In this document: piece after piece, positions 53,778-64,000 of the stretch | Position numbering within the stretch: position 1 is the first letter of the stretch | How the letters are laid out: the number at the start of each line of letters is the position of its first letter | Assembly (NCBI GenBank): GCA_947453965.1 | Contig: CANGIQ010000005.1 | Location: 62,001 to 126,000, forward strand | From: Comamonadaceae bacterium | GTDB taxonomy: Bacteria; Pseudomonadota; Gammaproteobacteria; Burkholderiales; Burkholderiaceae_C | Direction of reading: 5' to 3' | Length of the DNA: 64,000 nt | The notes under the pieces: generated by a model | Database searches by the model: none | What the model was told of the DNA's origin: nothing | What the model saw: the letters and a program-made list of their open reading frames with translations, nothing else | Program-made: the position numbers and the translations under genes

Positions 53778-55091
53778 ATGAGCACTCTTCAAATTGGTTT
53801 AGCGATCGCCGGCGGCGTGGTGCTTGCTGGCGTGGTCGCGCACAGCACCTGGACCTCGCGTAAAAACAAACCGCGTCAGGCCGAACCTTTGCCGCAAAAC
53901 GAGGCAACCTTGCCCACGCCTGCAGCGGTGGCTCAAGAGCCGTCGTTCGATGTGCCGGTCGAACCTGCGTTTGAACATGCACCGACCTCAACCCCAGCGA
54001 CTGCGGTGGCCATGGACAACCTGCCTTTGAGCCACGACCCGGTGAGCGACTTGGCACGCAGCATGATGCAAGAAGCCACCTTGCACGCGCAACGTGTGCC
54101 CAACGAGGCCGAGTTGGCCCGCATCGCAGCCGACCAAGCCCGCGTGGCCCAACAACACGCAGCCCGTGCGGCCCAACACACGGCCCCCACACCCAGCCCA
54201 AGCTTGGCGCCGATGATCGACAAGGTCATGGACGGCGTGGCTTCGCCTGAGTTGCTGCAACCTGAAAAACGACCCAGCTTGGATGCGCTGATTGATGTAA
54301 TGGCTTCGATTGAAATCGAACATCCCATCTCCGGCGAAGCGGTGCTGACCGCCTTGCCCACCACCCGCCGGGTGGGCAGCAAATTGTTCAACTTAGAAGG
54401 CCTGAATGCCGAAACTGGTTTGTGGGAATACCCCCGTAGTAGCCAGCGTTACAGCGCATTTCAAGCCGGTGTGCAGTTGGCCAACCGCATGGGCCCGTTG
54501 AATGAAATTGAGTTCTCTGAGTTTGTGCTCAAGACCCAAACCTTTGCCGATGCCATCAATGGTGCGCCGGAATTCCCAGACATGATTGAAGAAGTCGCGC
54601 GCGCGCGTGAACTCGATGGTTTTGCCAGTGCGCACGATGCGCAGCTGAGCTTCACGCTCAAGGCTGTCAAAGCCGCTTGGAGCCCTGGATATGTGCAGCA
54701 AAATGCGGCCCGCCTGGGCTTTGTGGCGGGGGTAATTCCCGGTCGCATGGTGGTGCCAGCCCCGACTGTGGGTTTGCCACCTATTTTGGGATTGGTGTTT
54801 GACACCCAAGCCGCCATGTCTGAAGACCCCGCGCAATCGGCCATCCGCGAAATCACTTTGTCACTCGATGTGCCGCAGGTGGATCGCAACGAAGAACCGT
54901 TTGCCCGCATGATTCAAACCGCGCATGAGCTTGCCCGTGTGATGGACGGTGCGGTGACCGATGACAACGGCCAGCCCTTGTCCGAAGCGGCGGTGGGCGC
55001 GATTGCGCGTGATTTGATGGCGCTGTACAACACGCTGGATGCACGCGACTTGTCGGCTGGCTCACCGCAAGCGCGTCGCTTGTTCAGCTGA
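53778..55091 (+). CDS. zipA: Cell division protein ZipA homologue
   Basis: A 437-residue divisome protein: one N-terminal transmembrane segment (about 5-26, IGLAIAGGVVLAGVVAHSTW) in the N-out/C-in arrangement of ZipA, a charged and Pro/Ala-rich linker, and a C-terminal domain (about 290-437) with VPAPTVGLPPILGLVFD and TLSLDVPQVDRNEEPF that matches the FtsZ-binding ZipA_C fold. ZipA tethers FtsZ to the membrane. It lies between smc and ligA, a conserved neighbourhood, 12 bases before the preferred ligA ATG. Confidence 0.85.
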   Translation: MSTLQIGLAIAGGVVLAGVVAHSTWTSRKNKPRQAEPLPQNEATLPTPAAVAQEPSFDVPVEPAFEHAPTSTPATAVAMDNLPLSHDPVSDLARSMMQEATLHAQRVPNEAELARIAADQARVAQQHAARAAQHTAPTPSPSLAPMIDKVMDGVASPELLQPEKRPSLDALIDVMASIEIEHPISGEAVLTALPTTRRVGSKLFNLEGLNAETGLWEYPRSSQRYSAFQAGVQLANRMGPLNEIEFSEFVLKTQTFADAINGAPEFPDMIEEVARARELDGFASAHDAQLSFTLKAVKAAWSPGYVQQNAARLGFVAGVIPGRMVVPAPTVGLPPILGLVFDTQAAMSEDPAQSAIREITLSLDVPQVDRNEEPFARMIQTAHELARVMDGAVTDDNGQPLSEAAVGAIARDLMALYNTLDARDLSAGSPQARRLFS

Positions 55092-57275
<2,184 letters not shown>

Positions 57276-57286
57276 AGGAAACACAG

Positions 57287-57823
57287 ATGGCCGTTCGCGA
57301 AATTTTGAAAATGGGTGATCCACGCTTGCTGCGGGTGGCCCAACCTGTGAGCGCATTCAATACGCCTGAGTTGCAGGCCTTGCTCAAAGACCTGGACGAC
57401 ACCATGCTGGCAGCCAACGGCGCAGGATTGGCGGCGCCGCAAATTGGCGTAGATTTGCAAGTGGTGGTGTTTGGTTCTGGCGAAATTAACCCGCGCTATC
57501 CCGATGCGCCCGTGGTGCCGTACACGGTGCTCATCAATCCTGTGCTCACGCCCCTGGGCGATGACGAAGAAGAGGGCTGGGAAGGCTGCTTGTCAGTGCC
57601 GGGCTTGCGTGGCGTGGTGCCGCGTTTCAAGCGTTTGCGCTATCAGGGATTTGACGAAAAAGGCCAGGCGATTGACCGCACGGTAGACGGCTTTCATGCA
57701 CGGGTGGTGCAACACGAATGCGACCACCTGATTGGCGTGCTCTACCCCATGCGGGTGCGCGACTTTTCGCGCTTTGGCTATACAGAGGTGTTGTTTCCAG
57801 GGCTGGATGACGCCGACGATTGA
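57287..57823 (+). CDS. def: Peptide deformylase
   Basis: A 178-residue metal-dependent enzyme that removes the formyl group from nascent proteins. All three conserved motifs are present: GAGLAAPQ (45-52), EGCLSVPG (99-106, metal Cys101) and QHECDH (142-147, metal His143 and His147 with catalytic Glu144). An AGAGGAAA-type Shine-Dalgarno lies just before the ATG. It follows ligA closely and is convergent with the exopolysaccharide-type operon, 16 bases from its last gene. Confidence 0.96.
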   Translation: MAVREILKMGDPRLLRVAQPVSAFNTPELQALLKDLDDTMLAANGAGLAAPQIGVDLQVVVFGSGEINPRYPDAPVVPYTVLINPVLTPLGDDEEEGWEGCLSVPGLRGVVPRFKRLRYQGFDEKGQAIDRTVDGFHARVVQHECDHLIGVLYPMRVRDFSRFGYTEVLFPGLDDADD

Positions 57824-57839
57824 GCCTTCAAAGCGAAAA

Positions 57840-60641
57840 TCATGGCGCCGATGAGCGCATCCATTCGCGTTCATCGCGGCTGTTGGTCAAGTCCCACAGG
57901 GCGTGTGTTTTGTTCAACTTGGCGCCACCGTCACGGATCAAAGGTTGCCAGGCAAATGTCATGGCTTGGTTGGACCAGGCCGTTAGGAACGCATCAAAGG
58001 GAACCGAAAAAAATACGCCTTTGTCAAAACTGCCTTCACCGAAGACTTCAGAAGGCACATTTGTTTTGGTCATCCACGCGCCCATGCGTGCACCGTTGCT
58101 GAAGCGGCGTGCGACTTCCAAGGTCGCCCCGCGATCACCCGCCAAGTATTGACCCACCATCAGTTTCGCTTCCACGCCTTGCCACCGGGTGTCCCAATAG
58201 GCCGTCATGTGCCCGCTGGTGACACGGTAATCACGCAGGCTGAAGCGTTGATCAAACTCACGCTGACTCAAGCGGTTGATGTCAGCGCCCAAGGCCCACT
58301 GGCTGGTGTGGGGGCGCCACATCACTTCAGCCCCGATGCCTGCGAACATGGACTCTAGGGCCCCTGCGTAGGCGAGGCTATAGACATCATCGCGCCATTG
58401 GTTCAATTGCGTGATTTGTGCATTTTTCAAGGTGAGGCGTGGTCCGGTGAGGTATTCACGCATGTAGGTTCTGACGCGCGGCAAGCTGCTGGGGGCTGTG
58501 TAATGAAAGTTGTCGTAGTTATCGATCAAACGTCCATTCACCGATCCTTCAGCCCAGCCACCTTGCCACAATGGCCATTGCCCTTTGGCGCTTGCGCTGA
58601 ATGCGTACAAATAGCCATCAGGCCCGCCAATGTTTTGTTGGTAGCCGAGGTTGACACTGCCTGTCGGTATGAGGGGGGAGGTGTCGTGAGCTTGGGGCAT
58701 TTCAACCTCAGCAGGCACAGACGCATGAACAGGAACTTGGCCTCGCCATGCATACCGCGCATCGGCCCAAGTGGCTCTGTCGATCAGTCGGCTGCTGACG
58801 GGGACGCCTTGCTGCATGAGCACAAAATGAAACGATTGAATGTGGTCAGGCGCCAATTCATGCGCGACAGCCATGCCTCGGTCAAGACGTTCGGGCAGTG
58901 ACATGCCTCGCACTTGGTTCAATGCAATGACCCATGTATTTTTGTCTTGGCGAATGCTATCCACGGTCCAACCCGTTTGGAGTGTTATCGCCTCTTTGAC
59001 GGTTTGCATGCGTGTGATCTGCGGGGCCGACTCAGATGGCAAAGTCGAAGCCGCAGGCCGGGTGACCGGCCATGGGGCAGGTTCGGAAGATTTGTTGCGA
59101 GACATGTGAGGTAGGTCGGTACTCATACTCAAGCCCAGCATCCAGCGTTGGCCCCGTTCATAACCCAGGCTCCACACCATCGGGCCTTTTTGCCATGCCA
59201 TGCCCCAATTGAAAGGGCTTCGCGCACCGCCGATTTCATTGTTCAATGGCTCGTGGCGGTAGTTATTACCGTCTAGCTCAACCTTGAGCACCAAGTCGTT
59301 GATGGGGGTTTGCCATTGCACGCCGCCGAAGAGGGCCGTTCTTCCTGTGAAAAGGGGCGAAATTTGTGCGGTACCTCCAGCGCCGATATCGCTGTTGGCT
59401 CGGTTGGCAAACCGTGATCCAAATATTTTCAAAGGGTTGGGCATGTTTTGACGTGCCCCTAAATATCCCCAACCTATGCCCAGACTCATGTCGAAGTTCT
59501 GCCAACGTTTCGAAGCCACCGCATATTCACCAGCAAACAAGCCTGTTCCTCCTGGGTCACGTAAGCCAATGGCAATGGCTGGATGCGTGGCTGCTTCATC
59601 GACAAAGCGCCATTTGATATCTGACGATTTGTCTTTGTAGCTTTGATCGCCCGCAATTGACGGGCCGTAGAGCCGGTTACTGATGTTGGTGTAACGCATG
59701 CCCAATTCCAACGTGTCGAAAGGACTCATGGACAGGGTGATGTGGTTGTAAGGCCAAGCGCGATAAACCGTCAGACCCACCAAGCCAGCGCGTGGTGTGC
59801 GTGCCGTTGGCGTTTGCATGAGCCCCGTGATGCCCCAATCATTCGCCGACATGGGCATGGTTTTGGGCACTTCGCTTGGTAATAGAGGTAATGGCAGGGG
59901 CGTTGTGTTCCCATGAGCAACGCCCTGAGTCGATAGAAACTCTGCGATGCGATGGTTTAAATGGGGAGAAACAACCGCCGAAGAAACCCATAACCAAGCC
60001 CCGGGTGCAGGCGCTTCTTGGGTTTGTGCATTCCATGCGCTGATCGCCAAGCGTGTGGTTTGTCCGTTCGGTTGTATCAGCCAGACCTCGTCCAAGCCAG
60101 CGTGAACACCGCAGGCTTTTAAATAATCGAGGGCCCAGCGCGTGGGCTCGAACCGAACATCGCAAAGCTGGGCATCCGCGCCGATCACGCGCACGCGATC
60201 AGGGCGAGGTGTTGCAATGATTTGGTCACCCGAGCTTGTCATGGGCGCCAGATGGCGGTGCGTTTGCATCAACCACGGGTCTTGAAGGCGCAGTTTTTGA
60301 CGCCCTGTCACTGGCATGGTCTCAAGAAGTTGTTTCAACGCTTCTCGTTGTCGCAACGTTTGTGGATTTTGATCGGCCCACGCATCCAATTCTTGCAACA
60401 GCACCGTCTTGTCTTGCGCTTGTTTTTGAGCTTCGGACTGTTCAAGCCACATCAAACCAGGCGCATACATGCGTCCTGCGAGATCGGGATGGTCTTGTGT
60501 CAACCACTCGCCCAAATTGACGCCGACGGGGGGAATGAGTTTGACGGGCGCTTCATTGGATGTGAGGGGGCTGGTTTGCGCATGAAGCAACAACGGCCAC
60601 ACCAAGACCAACCCGCTTAAGCGGGGGATGAAAGATGTCAT
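57840..60641 (-). CDS. YjbG-YjbH (GfcC-GfcD) fusion-like exopolysaccharide protein
   Basis: The frame is open to 60821, but the ATG at 60641 gives a signal peptide (MTSFIPRLSGLVLVWPLLLHA) and a 4-base ATGA overlap with the upstream lipoprotein gene, so it is preferred; 933 residues result. The first ~250 mature residues look like YjbG/GfcC (periplasmic, with DRVRVIGADAQLCDVRF and a long helical first part). The rest, from about DWGITGLMQTPTARTPR, looks like YjbH/GfcD, an outer-membrane barrel-type protein (GLRDPGGTGLFAGEYAVASK). In E. coli these are separate proteins of about 245 and 698 residues, which add up to this length. Predicted role: export of an exopolysaccharide; substrate unknown. 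Confidence 0.8.
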   Translation of the reverse strand: MTSFIPRLSGLVLVWPLLLHAQTSPLTSNEAPVKLIPPVGVNLGEWLTQDHPDLAGRMYAPGLMWLEQSEAQKQAQDKTVLLQELDAWADQNPQTLRQREALKQLLETMPVTGRQKLRLQDPWLMQTHRHLAPMTSSGDQIIATPRPDRVRVIGADAQLCDVRFEPTRWALDYLKACGVHAGLDEVWLIQPNGQTTRLAISAWNAQTQEAPAPGAWLWVSSAVVSPHLNHRIAEFLSTQGVAHGNTTPLPLPLLPSEVPKTMPMSANDWGITGLMQTPTARTPRAGLVGLTVYRAWPYNHITLSMSPFDTLELGMRYTNISNRLYGPSIAGDQSYKDKSSDIKWRFVDEAATHPAIAIGLRDPGGTGLFAGEYAVASKRWQNFDMSLGIGWGYLGARQNMPNPLKIFGSRFANRANSDIGAGGTAQISPLFTGRTALFGGVQWQTPINDLVLKVELDGNNYRHEPLNNEIGGARSPFNWGMAWQKGPMVWSLGYERGQRWMLGLSMSTDLPHMSRNKSSEPAPWPVTRPAASTLPSESAPQITRMQTVKEAITLQTGWTVDSIRQDKNTWVIALNQVRGMSLPERLDRGMAVAHELAPDHIQSFHFVLMQQGVPVSSRLIDRATWADARYAWRGQVPVHASVPAEVEMPQAHDTSPLIPTGSVNLGYQQNIGGPDGYLYAFSASAKGQWPLWQGGWAEGSVNGRLIDNYDNFHYTAPSSLPRVRTYMREYLTGPRLTLKNAQITQLNQWRDDVYSLAYAGALESMFAGIGAEVMWRPHTSQWALGADINRLSQREFDQRFSLRDYRVTSGHMTAYWDTRWQGVEAKLMVGQYLAGDRGATLEVARRFSNGARMGAWMTKTNVPSEVFGEGSFDKGVFFSVPFDAFLTAWSNQAMTFAWQPLIRDGGAKLNKTHALWDLTNSRDEREWMRSSAP

Positions 60642-61291
60642 GAGTTGGATGCCGGAGACTTGATCGGCCATGTTTGCCATTGCAAACACCAATCGGGGGT
60701 GATGCAGCGCTGTCCAGCCATTCCATCGTGTTCTGAACTCACCGTGTACAGAGTCAGGCGTATGCCAGATAAATGGTCTCTTTCTTCCCCCCATTGCATC
60801 TGAGGATGCTTGCCGAACCAAGGCATGGGTGTATCTAAGTTGGGCAGGCTTATTTTTTCAACCGTACGTATGTTGCCGAAGAGAAAGCCAGGTTGTTGAT
60901 CGGTTGTTTGGTGATGAATGCTGCGGTTGGTTGAGGCAAGGTGGGTGTTCAGTGCTGCAGATTCATCAAGCAATTGCCACTGCCTTTGAGGCTCTGAAAC
61001 GCCAATCAAACGCCCTTGACACAGCCGCATCACAACGCCATCGGCACTGACCCATACGCTGGCCTCACACAGGGAAGTTCGCTCGGTCCCTACCCAGACC
61101 ATCAATGCTTCGCGGCCTTCGCTTTGCACCAGCAGGTAACGTAAATCCGCCTGAAGTGGCGCGTGGCGAGCGCTTTGGGGCTCGGGCATGAAGTCTTGCT
61201 GAATGCGCCATAGACCAGCGCTCATGTCCGAGCTGCAAGAGCAAAGGAGCAAGCACCCCAGTGCAAGCGCCCTTGCTCTTGTGCGGATCAT
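60638..61291 (-). CDS. YjbF/GfcB-type lipoprotein
   Basis: A 217-residue lipoprotein: the signal peptide ends in a lipobox (LLLCSC, lipidated cysteine about residue 19). The mature part has beta-rich segments such as RYLLVQSEGREALMVWVG, ASVWVSADGVVMRLCQGRLIG and HLSGIRLTLYTV, as in the YjbF/GfcB family of group-4 capsule and exopolysaccharide operons. It sits in the expected place directly before the YjbG/YjbH-type gene, with which it overlaps by 4 bases, and 20 bases after the upstream gene of the operon. Confidence 0.78.
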   Translation of the reverse strand: MIRTRARALALGCLLLCSCSSDMSAGLWRIQQDFMPEPQSARHAPLQADLRYLLVQSEGREALMVWVGTERTSLCEASVWVSADGVVMRLCQGRLIGVSEPQRQWQLLDESAALNTHLASTNRSIHHQTTDQQPGFLFGNIRTVEKISLPNLDTPMPWFGKHPQMQWGEERDHLSGIRLTLYTVSSEHDGMAGQRCITPDWCLQWQTWPIKSPASNS

Positions 61292-61311
61292 GATGTTCTA
61301 ACAATCAAAAT

Positions 61312-62061
61312 TTATTTTGTACCCCCTGTGCCGACGATTGAGCCAGTTGAGCCAGTCGTCCCTGAATCACCATGGTTGTGAAGCAAGATGGCGCCGATCG
61401 CAACAATGCCGGCAGCACCCAGTGCTTCTCGGTAACCGATGGCGCCTTGCGCAGTTGTCATGGCTGCGGCAACAGCAGCGGGCTTCACAGCGGGCGCCAC
61501 TGGTGCAACCGGTGCCACAGGCGTCACATTGGCTGTGGTTGTCGGTGTCACGACCGCTTTGCTTGCAACAGGAGCCGCTGCGACTGGACGTGGCATGTTG
61601 GCACCAAACCAGTTGTCACACTGGCGCATGCTTGCGCGTACGGGCAAGCCTGCTTTGTCGAGATAGACGTTCACAGGCATGTCTGGGCTGTAGGGGACGT
61701 ACTTGCCTTGGAGGATAGGGGCCACACCGTCACGACCTGCTTTATGACCTACACCCACATCACAGGCGCCACGCGTGTAATCTTTGGCTTGGTAATTCAT
61801 AGAGGTGGCAGTGCCTTCTGGAATCGCGAGGTCTTTCAACGTCATGGCTTGCACACGCTTTTCCCCTGCACGCAGCAACGCAGGTTTGTGTGTGTATGAC
61901 TTGTAAAACTTGGCTGTGCCAGCGTTCACGGCTGCATCACACTCAGCGGCTGTGTCATAACCCACGTTGCCGTGATTGTCCGAGACCATGCCGGCAAACG
62001 CCCCATGGGCTGCGAACAGGGCGGTAAGGAGGATGCTGGAGGAGAAGGTTTTCTGAATCAC
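61312..62061 (-). CDS. Exported protein with YjbE/GfcA-like tail, first gene of the yjb-type operon
   Basis: A 249-residue protein starting at a GTG, with AGGAAG five bases upstream (62067-62072, minus) and a signal peptide ending GAFA-GM. The N-terminal part has cysteines in AAECDAAV, YTRGACDVGVG and MRQCDNWFG and resembles no family I can name. It is followed by an Ala/Pro/Val/Thr-rich linker and a C-terminal hydrophobic helix with a Gly/Ser/Thr tail (IVAIGAILLHNHGDSGTTG), reminiscent of the short YjbE/GfcA proteins that open such operons. This may be a longer version of that protein; the assignment is tentative. Confidence 0.65.
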   Translation of the reverse strand: MIQKTFSSSILLTALFAAHGAFAGMVSDNHGNVGYDTAAECDAAVNAGTAKFYKSYTHKPALLRAGEKRVQAMTLKDLAIPEGTATSMNYQAKDYTRGACDVGVGHKAGRDGVAPILQGKYVPYSPDMPVNVYLDKAGLPVRASMRQCDNWFGANMPRPVAAAPVASKAVVTPTTTANVTPVAPVAPVAPAVKPAAVAAAMTTAQGAIGYREALGAAGIVAIGAILLHNHGDSGTTGSTGSIVGTGGTK

Positions 62062-62207
62062 GTTTGCTTCCTAAGTAGTTAAATTGAAAGCAAAGTGTAT
62101 CCTTTTGTATTTAATTAAATGAGCTAAATGATGTTTTCTTGCAACTTTTTAAGCGTCGATGGATAAAAAAGGAATTACGACCAACAGCCGTTGCGTCACA
62201 GAGGGAA
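62062..62207 (-). promoter_or_regulatory. Intergenic region with likely promoter of the yjb-type operon
   Basis: This 146-base gap lies between the glnD stop and the GTG of the first yjb-type gene, both on the minus strand. It contains an AT-rich stretch (62080-62160) that stands out from its surroundings and is the obvious place for a promoter. Read on the minus strand it contains ATTTAATTAAATACAAAAGG followed by a GATACACTT element. I cannot fix the -35 and -10 boxes. Confidence 0.4.
62162..62198 (-). terminator. Possible weak terminator of glnD
   Basis: On the minus strand, CAAC-GGCT-GTTG forms a short imperfect hairpin with flanking ACG/CGT pairs. It is followed after a few bases by CCTTTTTTATCC. 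The stem is short, so the call is weak. Confidence 0.3.
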
Positions 62208-64000
62208 TCAAGCCTGCAAGGCCGCGAGTAACTCCGTTTCAATCTCCAACTGCGCTTTGTTTTGTTGCAAAGCTGCGCCATCAATCAAAAAAGTGTCTTC
62301 CACGCGTTCGCCCAATGTGCTGATTTTGGCCAGCAGTAAGTTCACCTTGTGGTTGGCCAACACACGTGCCACGCTGTAGAGCAAGCCGACACGGTCGCTG
62401 GCCGAGATGCTGAGCAACCACTTTTGAGCGCGCTCGTCGGGCTGCAAACTCACACGGGGGGCAATGGGGAAGCTCTTGACACGCCGTGATACCCGGCCTT
62501 TGCCGACGGCAGGCAATGGCTTGGCTTCTTGAATGGTGTCGGTCAAGCCGGTTTCCACCATGTTGATGAGGTTGCGGTAATGCTCTTCAAAATGGCTGCT
62601 CACCACTTGAAAGGTGTCGAGTGCGTAGCCGTTGGTGGCGGTGTGTACCTTGGCATCCCAAATATTGAAGCCTGCTTGGTCAAAGTAGCCACAAATGCGG
62701 GCAAACAAGTCGGGCTGGTCAGGCGAATAGACCATCACTTGCAAGCCTTCGCCCACAGGCGATAAGCGGGCCCGAACGATCACGCCCATGGCTTTGTTCT
62801 CTGACTTGGCGATGAACAAGCTGCGCGAGAGTTGGCGCGTGTGCCAAGCGATATCTCCCGCATCGTGTCGCATGAAATAGCCAACGTCCAGGGTTTGCCA
62901 CAGGTCTTTGTGCGCTTCAAACGGCAAGGCATAAAGGGCCAGCATGGTCAACGCTTCGCGTTTGCGTGACTCCACCTCTGCATCCGCATCGGGCGCGCGC
63001 CCGCCCAACGCACGTGCGGTGTAGCGGTACAAGTCTTCGAGCAGCTTGCCTTTCCAGGCGTTCCATACCTTGGGACTGGTGCCACGAATGTCGGCCACGG
63101 TCAGCAGGTACAGCGCAGTGAGGTTGCGTTCATTGCCGACGCGTTTGGCAAAGGCTTGAATCACGTCTGGGTCGCTCAAGTCTTGCTTTTGTGCGACGTT
63201 GCTCATGGTCAGGTGTTCGGCGACCAAGAACTCGATGAGCTTGGCATCTTCTTTGTCAAGGCGATGGTCACGTGCAAATTTGCGCACCTCGCCGCGTCCC
63301 AGCTGCGAATGGTCGCCGCCACGGCCTTTGGCAATGTCGTGAAACAAGGCTGCGGCGTACAAAATCCACGGTTTATCCCAGCCGGCGGCGAGTTGTGAGC
63401 AAAATGGGTATTCATGGGCATGTTCTGCCATGAAAAAGCGACGCACATTGCGCAGCACCATCAAGATGTGTTGGTCCACGGTGTAGACGTGAAACAAGTC
63501 ATGCTGCATCTGGCCCACGATGCGCCGAAACGGCCAAAGGTAGCGTCCCAGCACCGAGGTTTGGTTCATCAAGCGCACCGCATGTGTCATGCCACTGGGG
63601 GCTTGCAGAATGCGCATGAACATGTCGCGGTTGGCCGGGTCTGCACGGAACTTGCCATCCATCAAACTGCGCGCGTTGTAGAGCGCACGCAATGTACGCG
63701 CCGACAGGCCACTGATGCCCACAGTGGATTCATACAACCAAAAGGTTTCCAAAATCGCGTGCGGGTTGTTCACATACACATCGTCGCTGGTGACTTCGAG
63801 CATGCCAGCCTTGTCCGCAAAGCGCTCATTGACCGGGCGCAACACATGTGGGTTGCTGTTGAGACGCTCTTCAATGTTGAGCAGCAAAATTTGATTTAAC
63901 TGGGTCACAGCCTTGGCGGCCCAGTAGTAGCGCTTCATCAAGGCTTCGCTGGCGACGCGGGCGTTGAGCGAGCCATCTTCTTCCACCCCCAAACCCAGGC
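62208..64000 (-). CDS. glnD: PII uridylyltransferase/uridylyl-removing enzyme GlnD (5' partial)
   Basis: The reading frame runs off the right edge, and about 596 C-terminal residues of roughly 860 are present. GlnD adds or removes UMP on the PII protein in response to glutamine, setting nitrogen status. Missing here is the N-terminal nucleotidyltransferase core. Present are the helical domain after it, the HD hydrolase domain with [16 protein letters not shown], and two C-terminal ACT domains ([20 protein letters not shown] and [20 protein letters not shown]), which sense glutamine. The apparent start near 63992 is an internal TTG, not a real start. Confidence 0.95.
   Translation of the reverse strand, partial: LGLGVEEDGSLNARVASEALMKRYYWAAKAVTQLNQILLLNIEERLNSNPHVLRPVNERFADKAGMLEVTSDDVYVNNPHAILETFWLYESTVGISGLSARTLRALYNARSLMDGKFRADPANRDMFMRILQAPSGMTHAVRLMNQTSVLGRYLWPFRRIVGQMQHDLFHVYTVDQHILMVLRNVRRFFMAEHAHEYPFCSQLAAGWDKPWILYAAALFHDIAKGRGGDHSQLGRGEVRKFARDHRLDKEDAKLIEFLVAEHLTMSNVAQKQDLSDPDVIQAFAKRVGNERNLTALYLLTVADIRGTSPKVWNAWKGKLLEDLYRYTARALGGRAPDADAEVESRKREALTMLALYALPFEAHKDLWQTLDVGYFMRHDAGDIAWHTRQLSRSLFIAKSENKAMGVIVRARLSPVGEGLQVMVYSPDQPDLFARICGYFDQAGFNIWDAKVHTATNGYALDTFQVVSSHFEEHYRNLINMVETGLTDTIQEAKPLPAVGKGRVSRRVKSFPIAPRVSLQPDERAQKWLLSISASDRVGLLYSVARVLANHKVNLLLAKISTLGERVEDTFLIDGAALQQNKAQLEIETELLAALQA

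Noticed and set aside
60642-60821. Upstream extension of the YjbG/YjbH-like gene to 60821
   Set aside because: The extension overlaps the lipoprotein gene, lacks a signal peptide and would bury the clear signal sequence that begins at 60641.

Overview
The window looks like a chromosome segment of a betaproteobacterium, order Burkholderiales and probably family Comamonadaceae (a Limnohabitans- or Rhodoferax-like genome is a guess). The grounds are the dapC-dapD-dapE-prmB cluster, the smc-zipA-ligA order, and GC content that I judge to be in the high fifties. I ran no database search; family names rest on motifs, length and gene context.

Bases 2-33718 (over half the window) are one open reading frame for a giant, nearly cysteine-free, calcium-binding RTX protein. 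It is already open at the left edge, so more than 11,230 residues are visible and the true start lies outside. Inside it, RTX nonapeptide blocks alternate with about 27 copies of a beta-rich module. It also holds two FG-GAP/integrin-alpha type propellers with exactly seven Ca-binding motifs each, four Ig-like Big_5/SbsA-type domains, and twelve copies of a roughly 100-residue module that interrupts other domains. Bases 33790-39694 encode its likely export machinery in the same direction: an ABC transporter (HlyB/LapB type), an HlyD-type adaptor, a TolC-type outer-membrane channel, and then a family-4 glycosyltransferase. Two small secreted proteins follow (39714-40777).

Bases 40884-43562 hold a two-partner-secretion transporter gene that lacks the end of its barrel (probably a pseudogene) and a pair of membrane proteins, the second HTTM-like.

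Bases 43581-49830 are a minus-strand housekeeping run: dapC, dapD, dapE, prmB and an ABC-F ATPase, with 4-base overlaps between the last three. Bases 49883-57823 run on the plus strand: an Hpt-like protein, smc, zipA, ligA and def. A distinct AT-richer tract lies inside ligA.

Bases 57840-62061 (minus) are a YjbEFGH/Gfc-type exopolysaccharide operon in which the YjbG- and YjbH-like parts appear fused into one protein. The right edge cuts glnD (62208-64000, minus). I found no tRNA, rRNA, CRISPR array, insertion sequence or origin. No gene-free stretch exceeds 300 bases; the longest are 62062-62207, 40778-40883 and 40203-40303.
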